A stretch of DNA of 64,000 bases from Acidovorax sp. SUPP3334 (lineage in GTDB: Bacteria > Pseudomonadota > Gammaproteobacteria > Burkholderiales > Burkholderiaceae_C), in contig NZ_BQXQ01000008.1 in the NCBI RefSeq assembly GCF_030159055.1, positions 1 through 64,000 on the forward strand, given 5' to 3'. The translations under genes and the position numbers were made by a program. Below are positions 57,216-64,000 of this stretch, piece after piece (within the stretch, counting starts at the first letter, position 1; each line of letters opens with the position of its first letter). Below the pieces are notes generated by a model. That model saw nothing but the letters and a program-made list of their open reading frames with translations. It was not told the DNA's origin and searched no databases.

Positions 57216-58670
57216 TCAATGCATCCGCCCGTCGGCACCGGCCGCGGGTGCGGCGCGCTTCGCGCCGGGGGCCAGGGGTTGCGGCAGCAGCGTGCCCACG
57301 GTGAGCTGGTCGTCGCCGAAGTAGCGGGCCGCCACCGATTGCACCTGCGCGGGGGTGACCGCGCGCAGCAGGGCGATGAGGCGCGCATCGGCGTCGGGCG
57401 GAAAACCCTGCACCCAGTTGCTGCCCAGGTCGCTGGCCTGGCTTTGCAGCGAATCGCGCTGGTAGATGGTGGAGGCCGCCCACTGCGTCTTCACGCGGGC
57501 CAGTTCGGCCTCGCTCACGCCTTCGCGGGCGATGCGGGCGACCTCGGCGCGCAGGGCGTCCTCGACCTGCTGCGGGGTCTTGCCGGGGGCCGGCACGCCG
57601 GTCAGCAGGAAAACGCTGGGGCCGCGGCCCACGACGGATGCGGAGCTGTCCGAGCTGTCGGCCACGCGGTCGGGGCCCTGGCTCAAGGCGCGCTCCAGCC
57701 GTGCGCCGTCGTAGCCGCTGAGCACGGCCGACAGCGCCAGCAGCGAGAGCGCATCGCGGTCGCTGTCGGCCATGCCTTCGAGCCGCTCGATGCTGGGCAC
57801 GCGAAACGCCAGGGCCACGTAGGCCTGCTCGGCTGGGGCCTTGTAGGCGATGCGGCGGATGCCCTGCTGTACGGGCTCTAGGCGGGGTTTGCGCGCCGGT
57901 ACCGCGCGCACGGGAATGCGACCGTAGTATTTTTCGGCGAGCACGAGGACCTTGTCGGGCTCCACGTCGCCGGCCACCACGATCACGGCGTTGGCCGGCA
58001 CGTACCACTGCCGGTGGAAGGCCCGCACGTCGTCAGCGGTCATCGCATCCAGATCGCTCATCCAGCCGACGACGGGACGGCGGTAGGTCGAGGCGATGAA
58101 GGTCGCGGCATAAAGCTGCTCGATGAGCGCGGCCCGCGGCTGGTCTTCAGTGCGCATGCGGCGCTCTTCCTTGACCACCTCGATCTCGCGCTTGAACTCG
58201 GCATCGGGCCACTGGTTGTTGGCGAAGCGGTCGGCCTCCAGCTTCATCACGTCTTCCAGCCGGTTCGCGGGAATCTGCTGGTAGTAGCCGGTGTAGTCGC
58301 GGCTGGTGAAGGCGTTTTCCTGCCCGCCCAAAGCGGCCACGCGGCGCGAGAACTCACCCGGGGGCACGGTCTTGGAGCCCTTGAACATCATGTGCTCCAG
58401 TGCGTGGGCGACGCCGGAGGTGCCATCCACCTCGTCCATCGCACCGACCCGCAGCCAGACCATGTGCACCGCCGTGGGCGCCCTGCGGTCGGGCTGCACG
58501 ATGAGCTGCATTCCGTTCTTCAAGGTGAACTGCCGAACCCCTGTGGACGCAGGGCGTTGCGCCTGCGTGTCCTGGGCCGAAGGGGGGAGCGAGGGGGGTG
58601 CGGACGGCGGGGTTTGGGCCCCGGCGTGCACGCAGGCCAGCAGGCCCAGAAGGGTGATAGCGCGTTTCAT
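57216..58670 (-). CDS. M16-family zinc peptidase (catalytic subunit)
   Basis: A 484-residue exported protein: signal peptide (MKRAITLLGLLACVHAGA), a Ser/Pro-rich linker, then an M16 domain with the inverted zinc motif HALEHMMFKG and the downstream glutamate in EFKREIEVVKEERRMRTED. Probably periplasmic, degrading peptides, as a heterodimer with the next gene (20-base gap). The order catalytic-then-inactive is usual in Proteobacteria. Confidence 0.9.
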   Translation of the reverse strand: MKRAITLLGLLACVHAGAQTPPSAPPSLPPSAQDTQAQRPASTGVRQFTLKNGMQLIVQPDRRAPTAVHMVWLRVGAMDEVDGTSGVAHALEHMMFKGSKTVPPGEFSRRVAALGGQENAFTSRDYTGYYQQIPANRLEDVMKLEADRFANNQWPDAEFKREIEVVKEERRMRTEDQPRAALIEQLYAATFIASTYRRPVVGWMSDLDAMTADDVRAFHRQWYVPANAVIVVAGDVEPDKVLVLAEKYYGRIPVRAVPARKPRLEPVQQGIRRIAYKAPAEQAYVALAFRVPSIERLEGMADSDRDALSLLALSAVLSGYDGARLERALSQGPDRVADSSDSSASVVGRGPSVFLLTGVPAPGKTPQQVEDALRAEVARIAREGVSEAELARVKTQWAASTIYQRDSLQSQASDLGSNWVQGFPPDADARLIALLRAVTPAQVQSVAARYFGDDQLTVGTLLPQPLAPGAKRAAPAAGADGRMH

Positions 58671-58699
58671 AGAATGGATGCGATTCTAAGAACCTTCCA

Positions 58700-60145
58700 A
58701 TGTTCAGTTTTTTCAAGAAAAAGCCCGCTTCCCCCACCGAGCCGCAAGCCCCCCTTTCCACGGAGGCTGCGCCAGCCGTCCCCGTGCCCGCAACCCCGCC
58801 CTCCAGCGCGCCGCCGGCGCCTGCTGCGGCACCCGCCGGCACGCCTGCGCCTTCCGGGGGCTTCGGCTGGCTGCGAAATCCTTTCGCAGCGAAGGCGCCG
58901 GTGGAGGTATCGGTGCCAGCCCCGGTCCCGGTGCCGCCGCCAGCCCCAGCAGCCCTGTCGTCCGCGCCGGTCGCGATGCCTGTACCGGTAGCACCACCGG
59001 CTCCGGCGGCGCCTGCGGCCCCTGCCATGCCGGTCGCGCAACCCGTGCAGGTCGCCCCTCCTGCCTTGGCACCAGCACCAGCACCAGCACCACCAACGCC
59101 GGTCGCCCCTGTTCAGGCCCCTGCGCCGGTCGCCTTCAAGGTGTCGGCACCTGCGCCATTCCCGCCGCCCCCTGCGGTTCCTGCGCCCGCGCCGATCCCC
59201 GCACCCGTGCCAGCCCCAGCGGCGGACTCGGCACCCGTGGAAGCGGAACGCAAGGGATGGCTCAACCGCCTGAAGAACGGCCTGCGCAAGACCGGCAGCA
59301 GCATCGCCACCGTCTTCACCGGCACGCAGATCAACGACGCGCTCTATGAAGAACTGGAAGAGGCGCTGCTCATGGCCGACACCGGCGTCAAGGCCACGCA
59401 GCACCTGCTGGAGGACCTCAAGCGCCGCGTGAAGGACACCAAGACGACGGACCCCGCCGCCGTCAAAGCCCTGCTGGCCGATGCTTTGGCCGATCTGCTG
59501 CGCCCGCTGGAGAAATCCCTGGTCATCGGCCGCCATACGCCGACCGTGATCATGGTCGCGGGGGTCAACGGCGCGGGCAAGACCACGTCCATCGGCAAGC
59601 TGACCAAGCACCTGGCCAACGAAGGCGCCGCCGTGCTGCTGGCCGCGGCGGACACGTTCCGCGCGGCGGCGCGCGAACAGCTCGGCGTCTGGGCTGACCG
59701 CAACACGGTCGAGATCGTGAGCCAGGAAGGGGGCGACCCCGCAGCGGTGAGCTTCGACGCCGTGACCGCCGGCAAGGCGCGCGGCAAGGATGTGGTGCTG
59801 GTGGACACGGCCGGGCGCCTTCCGACCCAGTTGCACCTCATGCAGGAGCTGCAGAAAATCAAACGCGTGGTGACCAAGGCGGACGCCACGGCTCCGCACG
59901 AGGTGCTGCTGGTGATCGACGGCAACACCGGGCAGAACGCCCTGGCCCAGGTACGCTCTTTCGACGACGCCCTGCAGCTCACCGGGCTCATCGTGACCAA
60001 GCTGGACGGAACGGCCAAGGGCGGCGTGCTGGCCGCCATCGCCCAGGAACGGCCGATTCCCGTGTATTTCATCGGCGTGGGCGAAAAACTCGAAGACCTG
60101 GAAACGTTCAATGCCAAGGAATTCGCACAGGCGCTGCTGACCTGA
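58700..60145 (+). CDS. ftsY: Signal recognition particle receptor FtsY
   Basis: A 481-residue GTPase docking SRP-ribosome complexes at the membrane. The C-terminal NG domain (~170-481) shows ALLMADTGVKATQHLL, VAGVNGAGKTTSIGKLTKHL (P-loop), ADTFRAAAREQL, LVDTAGRLPTQ, TKLDGTAKGG and PVYFIGVGEKLEDL. The N-terminal region (~10-165) is Ala/Pro/Val-rich low complexity, not the acidic A domain of E. coli FtsY; only MFSFFKKKPAS at the very start and WLNRLKNGLRKTGSS before the N domain look membrane-targeting. Divergent from the M16 genes by 29 bases. Confidence 0.95.
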   Translation: MFSFFKKKPASPTEPQAPLSTEAAPAVPVPATPPSSAPPAPAAAPAGTPAPSGGFGWLRNPFAAKAPVEVSVPAPVPVPPPAPAALSSAPVAMPVPVAPPAPAAPAAPAMPVAQPVQVAPPALAPAPAPAPPTPVAPVQAPAPVAFKVSAPAPFPPPPAVPAPAPIPAPVPAPAADSAPVEAERKGWLNRLKNGLRKTGSSIATVFTGTQINDALYEELEEALLMADTGVKATQHLLEDLKRRVKDTKTTDPAAVKALLADALADLLRPLEKSLVIGRHTPTVIMVAGVNGAGKTTSIGKLTKHLANEGAAVLLAAADTFRAAAREQLGVWADRNTVEIVSQEGGDPAAVSFDAVTAGKARGKDVVLVDTAGRLPTQLHLMQELQKIKRVVTKADATAPHEVLLVIDGNTGQNALAQVRSFDDALQLTGLIVTKLDGTAKGGVLAAIAQERPIPVYFIGVGEKLEDLETFNAKEFAQALLT

Positions 60146-60153
60146 CGCCCCTG

Positions 60154-60190
60154 GCCTGCCTCTCCCGACCCCAGGCAAGGAGAGGCAGGC
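60154..60190 (+). terminator. Terminator-like stem-loop after ftsY
   Basis: GCCTGCCTCTCC (60154-60165) pairs perfectly with GGAGAGGCAGGC (60179-60190) around 13 bases, starting nine bases after the ftsY stop. No T-run follows. A second dyad (TTCGCTGC, 60260-60267, with GCAGCGAA, 60278-60285) lies further on, in the rpoH leader region. Confidence 0.7.
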
Positions 60191-60367
60191 GCTTCGAGGC
60201 AGCCCGAATTGGTGCCATCCGGTGAATTGATTGTTCACGAAACGAAGTTTTTTGATTTTTTCGCTGCTTTTTTCATAGCAGCGAATCGTTATGGAACCTG
60301 CACGGCCCCATAATTTTTCTTCAAGGACTCATCCACCCTGTCCTACGAAATGGCGGGAACCAGTCCC

Positions 60368-60394
60368 TTAGCACTCCCTCTTACTGAGTGCTAA
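60368..60394. promoter_or_regulatory. CIRCE operator (HrcA binding site) upstream of rpoH
   Basis: TTAGCACTC, nine bases, GAGTGCTAA: an exact match to the CIRCE consensus bound by the heat-shock repressor HrcA. It lies 31 bases before the preferred rpoH start (60426) and one base before an alternative ATG (60396). A CATAAT at 60309-60314 may be the -10 element, which would put CIRCE in the transcribed leader, its usual place. This predicts HrcA repression of rpoH. hrcA is not in the window. Confidence 0.93.
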
Positions 60395-60425
60395 CATGAA
60401 TGACATGGAAGAAAGGATCTCTGGA

Positions 60426-61367
60426 ATGACGCTTCAATCTGGCATCGCAGCGACTGCTCTGGCTCCCGCCAATCCTTGGGCGCTCATCCCCCCCTTGGGC
60501 AACCTGGACGCCTACATTTCGGCGGTCAACCGCCTTCCGCTGCTGACGGCGGAAGAAGAACGCACGTACGCGCGCCAACTCAAGGAAAACAACGACGTGG
60601 ATGCGGCGGGCCGCATGGTGATGTCGCACTTGCGTCTGGTCGTGTCCATCGCCCGCCAATATCTCGGCTACGGCCTGCCCCACGGCGACCTGATCCAAGA
60701 AGGCAATGTCGGCCTGATGAAGGCCGTCAAGCGCTTCGACCCCGATCAGAACGTGCGCCTGGTGAGTTACGCCATGCACTGGATCAAGGCGGAAATTCAT
60801 GAGTACATCCTCAAGAATTGGCGCATGGTCAAGGTGGCGACGACCAAGTCGCAGCGCAAGCTGTTCTTCAATCTGCGCTCGATGAAGCAGGGCTTCAAGG
60901 CCGACGCTGCCGCAGCCGATGCCGCCACCCACCGAGACACGCTGTCCGAGCGCGAGATCGACGCCGTGGCGCGGCATCTCAACGTCAAGCGCGAAGAGGT
61001 GATCGAGATGGAAACCCGCCTGTCGGGCGGCGACGTGATGCTGGACCCTTCGCCGTCCGATGACGGTGAACAGGCTTACGGCCCCATCGCCTACCTGGCC
61101 GACGGCGCACACGAGCCGACCGCCATGATCGAGTCGCGCCAGCGCGATGTCCTCGCCACCGATGGCATCGCCACCGCGCTGTCGGGCCTGGACGAACGCA
61201 GCCGCCGCATCGTGGAAGAGCGCTGGCTGAAGGTGAACGACGATGGTTCGGGCGGCATGACGCTGCATGAACTGGCAGCCGTGTACGGCGTGAGTGCCGA
61301 GCGCATCCGCCAGATCGAAGTGGCCGCCATGAAGAAGATGAAGAAGGCCCTGGTCGAATACGCCTGA
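60426..61367 (+). CDS. rpoH: RNA polymerase heat-shock sigma factor (sigma-32)
   Basis: A 313-residue sigma factor. Region 2 reads SHLRLVVSIARQYLGYGLPHGDLIQEGNVGLMKAVKRFDPDQNVRLVSYAMHWIKAEI (spread over ~65-125). The RpoH box QRKLFFNLRSMKQGF is intact. Region 4 is LDERSRRIVEERWL ... TLHELAAVYGVSAERIRQIEVAAMKKM. I chose ATG 60426 because AAGGA sits eight bases upstream; the ATG at 60396 abuts the CIRCE element and lacks a site. Controlled by CIRCE (above), so HrcA and sigma-32 are linked here. Confidence 0.95.
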   Translation: MTLQSGIAATALAPANPWALIPPLGNLDAYISAVNRLPLLTAEEERTYARQLKENNDVDAAGRMVMSHLRLVVSIARQYLGYGLPHGDLIQEGNVGLMKAVKRFDPDQNVRLVSYAMHWIKAEIHEYILKNWRMVKVATTKSQRKLFFNLRSMKQGFKADAAAADAATHRDTLSEREIDAVARHLNVKREEVIEMETRLSGGDVMLDPSPSDDGEQAYGPIAYLADGAHEPTAMIESRQRDVLATDGIATALSGLDERSRRIVEERWLKVNDDGSGGMTLHELAAVYGVSAERIRQIEVAAMKKMKKALVEYA

Positions 61368-61410
61368 CGGACCGGCGGTGCCGCCGAAGGGTGGCATGGC
61401 GATAATCACG

Positions 61411-61443
61411 AGCGCGCAAATCCTGGTGGATTGCGCGCTTTTT
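61411..61443 (+). terminator. Intrinsic terminator after rpoH
   Basis: AGCGCGCAA (61411-61419) pairs with TTGCGCGCT (61431-61439), followed by TTTT. It lies 43 bases after the rpoH stop and before the Bug-type gene. Confidence 0.88.
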
Positions 61444-61494
61444 CTTTGTGCGCGGGCGCCCGGCCCGCCGCTTCCACCCCAAGGACACGATCCC

Positions 61495-62511
61495 ATGATT
61501 TTTGCTGCTCTCCACCGCCGTACGTTCATGGTGGCTTTGTCGCTCGCTGGTGCGCTGGGCACGGCATCGGCGCAGCCGGCAGCCAAAGCACCGGCCACGC
61601 CAGGATGGCCGAGCAAGCCGCTGCGCATCATCGTGGGCTTTCCGCCGGGCTCCTCGCCCGATCTGACGGCGCGCACGTTCTCCGAGCCGCTGGCGCAGGC
61701 GCTGGGCCATCCGGTGATCGTGGAAAACAAGGTGGGCGCGGGCGGCAACATCGGTGCCGATGCCGTGGCGAAAGCCACGGACGGCCACACCATCGGCTTG
61801 TTCATCAACGGCAACCTGACGATCGCCAGGCTGCTCAATCCGGCGGTGCCGTATGACCCGCAAAAAGATCTGGCGCCGCTGAGCCTCATCGGCACCTCGC
61901 CCCTGGTGTTGACCGCCCCCTCCGCGCAGCCGGACGTGCCCGCCGATGCCGATGCCCGCGCGTTCCTCGACGCGGCACGCAAGGCCGGCAACCGCTGGAG
62001 CTACGGCACGCCCGGCGTGGGCACCGTGGGGCACCTGGGCACGGAACTGCTCAAGGCCCGCGCCGGCATTGCGCCGGTGCATGTGCCCTACCCCGGTTAC
62101 CCGCAGGTGGCCACGGGCATGCTGGGCGGCCAGTTGCAGATGGCCCTGCTGCCACCGGCGCTGGCGCTGTCGCAGGAGCGCACCGGCAAGCTGCGCCTCA
62201 TCGGCGTCACCTCCGCCGGACGCAGCACGCTGGTGCCGGGCGTTCCCAGCCTGGCCGAAGCCGGCGTGACCGATCTGAACCTGGAAATCTGGAACGCCTT
62301 CGCCGCTCCGGCCACGATGCCTGCTGAGGTACAGGCCCGGCTGTCCGCGTTGATCGCCGAGATCGCCCGCAGTCCCGAAATCCGCGCCAAGCTCTTTCAG
62401 CAGGGCTGGCAGGTGGCCGGCACCTCGGCGCAGGGGCTGGCCAACCGCATCCAGGCCGACACCGCGCTCATGGCCCGCGTGATCCGGACGCAGGGGATTC
62501 GCGCGGACTGA
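61495..62511 (+). CDS. Tripartite tricarboxylate transporter substrate-binding (Bug) protein
   Basis: A 338-residue periplasmic binding protein. Signal peptide ~1-27 (RRTFMVALSLAGALGTASAQ). WPSKPLRIIVGFPPGSSPDLTAR is the family start, PVIVENKVGAGGNIGADAV the ligand-loop signature, and WSYGTPGVGTVGHLGTELLK and LRLIGVTSAGRSTLVPGVPSLAEAG are typical. The Bug family is expanded in Burkholderiales. No transporter membrane subunits (TctA/TctB) are adjacent, so its partner and ligand are unknown. AAGGA precedes the ATG. Confidence 0.92.
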   Translation: MIFAALHRRTFMVALSLAGALGTASAQPAAKAPATPGWPSKPLRIIVGFPPGSSPDLTARTFSEPLAQALGHPVIVENKVGAGGNIGADAVAKATDGHTIGLFINGNLTIARLLNPAVPYDPQKDLAPLSLIGTSPLVLTAPSAQPDVPADADARAFLDAARKAGNRWSYGTPGVGTVGHLGTELLKARAGIAPVHVPYPGYPQVATGMLGGQLQMALLPPALALSQERTGKLRLIGVTSAGRSTLVPGVPSLAEAGVTDLNLEIWNAFAAPATMPAEVQARLSALIAEIARSPEIRAKLFQQGWQVAGTSAQGLANRIQADTALMARVIRTQGIRAD

Positions 62512-62551
62512 TCGATCCCACCGGGCTGCGTACCCGGCGCGGCCACCGATG

Positions 62552-62565
62552 TTGATGCAGATCAT
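62552..62565. promoter_or_regulatory. FNR-type box upstream of small Rossmann-fold gene
   Basis: TTGAT-GCAG-ATCAT: matches the FNR/Anr consensus TTGAT-N4-ATCAA at nine of ten positions. It lies 56 bases before the start of the gene at 62622, which suits activation. The FNR-like regulator encoded at 63105 is the obvious candidate binder, but its recognition helix differs at one contact residue. Confidence 0.65.
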
Positions 62566-62621
62566 GCCTGGCCAGGCGCGGGGCCGGCAGACTGGCGCCT
62601 TTCACACCACCAAGGCGTGCC

Positions 62622-63002
62622 ATGCAGCCCTTTCGCATCGTCGTCATCGGCGCCGGCCATACCGGCACCCCCTTGCTCCAGCAGTTGCTGGCGGCGCCGT
62701 TCGTCACGCTGCTCGGCGTGGCGGACCTGGACCTTTCGCTGCCCGGCATTGCGCTGGCGCGCAGCCGAGGCATTCCGGTGACGACCCGCTTCACGGACCT
62801 GCTGACCGAGCACGGCAGCACCGTGGACATCGTCATCGACGTGACTGGCGAGCCCGCCGTGCGCGAAGCACTGCGCCGGCACATGGTGGACGCGGGCAAT
62901 CAGCAGACGGTCATCCTGCACGAGAAGATCGCCCTGCTGCTGATGTCGCTGTCGGCAGGCGAGCGCATCGAGGGCCGGCACGGTGAGGTGGCCTACGCCT
63001 GA
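62622..63002 (+). CDS. Small Rossmann-fold NAD(P)-binding protein
   Basis: A 126-residue protein that is essentially one nucleotide-binding domain: FRIVVIGAGHTGTPLLQQLL with GxGxxG (residues 10-15), VTLLGVADLDLSLPGIALA and VDIVIDVTGEPAVREAL. This resembles the N-terminal domain of homoserine or dihydrodipicolinate reductase-type enzymes, but the catalytic domain is absent, so it may be a redox or NAD sensor rather than an enzyme. An FNR-type box lies upstream, and an FNR-like regulator follows. Confidence 0.65.
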   Translation: MQPFRIVVIGAGHTGTPLLQQLLAAPFVTLLGVADLDLSLPGIALARSRGIPVTTRFTDLLTEHGSTVDIVIDVTGEPAVREALRRHMVDAGNQQTVILHEKIALLLMSLSAGERIEGRHGEVAYA

Positions 63003-63046
63003 AGTGCGGCGGTTGCCATGCCATGGCATCCATCCACGGCTGTCAC

Positions 63047-63103
63047 TTTGCTATATTTTTCATAGCAATATGCCTTAGTGGATATTGCGGTGGAGCCTTT
63101 TTT
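63047..63103. repeat. Interspersed repeat copy G (minus orientation)
   Basis: Read on the minus strand: AAAAAAGGCTCCACCGCAATA ... CACTAAGGCATATTGCTAT, seven bases, ATAGCAAA. Hairpin TTGCTAT-N7-ATAGCAA is perfect. It is the same subtype as copy D. It ends one base before the ATG of the FNR-like gene, so it forms that gene's leader. Confidence 0.8.
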
Positions 63104-63104
63104 C

Positions 63105-63968
63105 ATGCATACCCTTCGATCGGCTCCAGACATCGCTCTCAGCACCGGCAGCGCCATTCCCCTTTGCCAGTCCTGCGCTTGCCGATCGCATTGCCTGCTC
63201 GGCCGCGCGCCTTGGGAGGTGCAGCGGGCCTGCGGCCTGGTGGAGCGGCGTTTCCGCAAGGGCGAGCGGCTGACGCTCGAAGGCCGGGCGGTGCCAGTGC
63301 TGCAGATCGTCAAGATCGGAACGGTGCTACTGCACCGCCGGGGCACCGATGGTCAGGACTTGCCTGTGGGCATGGCGGGTTGCGGTCAGGCGCTGGGTAC
63401 GACGCCCCTTTTCGCGGCGCCCATGGCGCTGTCCGCCACCGCCGTGGCCGACGGTCGGCTGTGCGAGATGCCTGCGGCCGCGCTGACTGCAGGGCACGGC
63501 GGCCCGGCCCTGACGGGCTTGCTGCACGCGCTGTCACAAGAACACGCCAGGGCCCAGGCGCAACTGGCCGACTGGTCCCGGCTGCTGCGGGTGCGCCGCG
63601 CCACGGCACGCCTGGCCGGCGCCCTGCTGCTGCTGGCCGACTTGCAGCGCAGTTCTCTGGTTCGGCTGCCGACGCAGGCGCTGCTGGCATCGCTGCTGGC
63701 CACGACGCACGAGACGGTGGCGCGGGGGCTTGCGCACATCGAACGTGCAGGTGGATTGGCCCGGCAGGACCGCTGGCACTGCGCCATCGCGCGGCCGCGC
63801 CTTGCTGGGTTGGCACGAGGGGCCGAAACACCTGTTTCAGCGGCACAGGCAATGGCCATGCACCCGGCGCCGGCCGCACGCACGACCGGCCTGGCTGCCG
63901 CACTGGCTCAGCCCTCGTTCAGCAACGCCTGCACGTCGGCGGCCAGCGCCTGCGCACCGCTGCCGTAG
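63105..63968 (+). CDS. FNR-like Crp-family transcription regulator with four cluster cysteines
   Basis: A 287-residue protein; ATG 63105 is preferred, as the longer frame from 63078 reads through the repeat. N-terminal cysteines are at 21, 24, 26 and 30 (CQSCACRSHC), matching the CX2CX5C of FNR, and Cys120 (GRLCEMP) aligns with FNR Cys122. An oxygen-labile [4Fe-4S] cluster is therefore likely. The sensor domain (~40-130) and dimer helix (~145-180) follow. The HTH (~188-215) has E203 and R207 in HETVARGLAHI, but Ala206 replaces the serine of FNR's E-xx-S-R. About 50 extra residues trail the HTH. The last 61 bases overlap, convergently, the gene ending at 63908. Confidence 0.82.
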   Translation: MHTLRSAPDIALSTGSAIPLCQSCACRSHCLLGRAPWEVQRACGLVERRFRKGERLTLEGRAVPVLQIVKIGTVLLHRRGTDGQDLPVGMAGCGQALGTTPLFAAPMALSATAVADGRLCEMPAAALTAGHGGPALTGLLHALSQEHARAQAQLADWSRLLRVRRATARLAGALLLLADLQRSSLVRLPTQALLASLLATTHETVARGLAHIERAGGLARQDRWHCAIARPRLAGLARGAETPVSAAQAMAMHPAPAARTTGLAAALAQPSFSNACTSAASACAPLP

Positions 63969-64000
63969 CGGTTGTACACGCGCAGCCGGCCAGCGGGGTC
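63908..64000 (-). CDS. C-terminal fragment, possibly SCO-family copper chaperone
   Basis: Reading in from the right edge, 30 residues then TGA at 63908-63910: DPAGRLRVYNRYGSGAQALA then ADVQALLNEG. This resembles the C-terminal end of SCO/SenC thioredoxin-like proteins (DPxGRLR...RYG...A.DV..LL), which assemble copper into cytochrome oxidase. The fragment is too short to be certain. It overlaps the end of the FNR-like gene on the opposite strand. Confidence 0.5.
   Translation of the reverse strand, partial: DPAGRLRVYNRYGSGAQALAADVQALLNEG

Noticed and set aside
60260-60285. Another copy of the interspersed repeat before rpoH
   Set aside because: Although it has a hairpin with CATAGCA, it lacks the CTCCAGCGC core and the stem differs (TTCGCTGC); it is treated as an unrelated dyad.

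Overview
The window is chromosomal DNA from a GC-rich betaproteobacterium. The best guess is Burkholderiales, family Comamonadaceae, Acidovorax-like. This rests on overall protein character, a DUF3460 gene beside scpA, the coaD-rsmD-M16 peptidase-ftsY-rpoH neighbourhood, and a family of short interspersed repeats of a kind I associate with that family. No rRNA, tRNA, CRISPR array, replication origin or complete insertion sequence is visible. The left edge cuts an ISL3-type transposase and the right edge cuts a gene that looks like a SCO-family copper chaperone.

1-9 kb is accessory and partly decayed. It holds the transposase fragment, two lipoprotein genes whose start codons share one CATG, an AraC regulator that has lost its DNA-binding domain, an Smr protein, and a PepSY / response regulator / histidine kinase operon divergent from a second PepSY gene. 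A RidA pseudogene, a LysR pseudogene and a group II truncated haemoglobin follow. 9-14 kb has a large FtsX-like permease without an ATPase and a HipA-type (YjjJ/HipH-like) protein. 13.5-20.4 kb is a molybdoenzyme region: an FdhD protein fused to a winged-helix-like domain, a YdeP-type oxidoreductase, a chemoreceptor lacking its first membrane helix, and an oxalate/formate-type transporter. 20.5-26 kb carries apbC, a membrane-anchored nuclease-like protein, a patatin phospholipase and metG.

At 26.0-27.2 kb is a visibly AT-rich insert with a two-gene unit: a signal-less SLT-fold/LysM peptidoglycan hydrolase overlapping a gene for an exported four-cysteine protein. It looks like an orphan antibacterial effector/immunity pair and is the best candidate for a little-described system here.

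29-43 kb is dominated by cofactor biosynthesis: NAD (nadB, nadA, nadC), pantothenate/CoA (panD, panB, panC, with coaD at 54.5 kb), biotin (bioA-bioD-bioF, chained by ATGA overlaps), the queuosine precursor (queE, queD) and folate (a fused pabB-pabC). NadB and PanD, adjacent, both consume aspartate.

43-64 kb is mostly core housekeeping: gpsA-secB-grxC-rhodanese, gpmA, ctpA, moeB, coaD, rsmD, two M16 peptidases, ftsY and rpoH. It also has a NarL-type two-component system and a run of small envelope/stress genes (DUF1328, DUF883, ferritin-like, BON). rpoH is preceded by an exact CIRCE operator, so HrcA probably represses the heat-shock sigma factor. The right end has an FNR-like regulator with all four cluster cysteines, beside a small Rossmann-fold gene that carries an FNR-type box.
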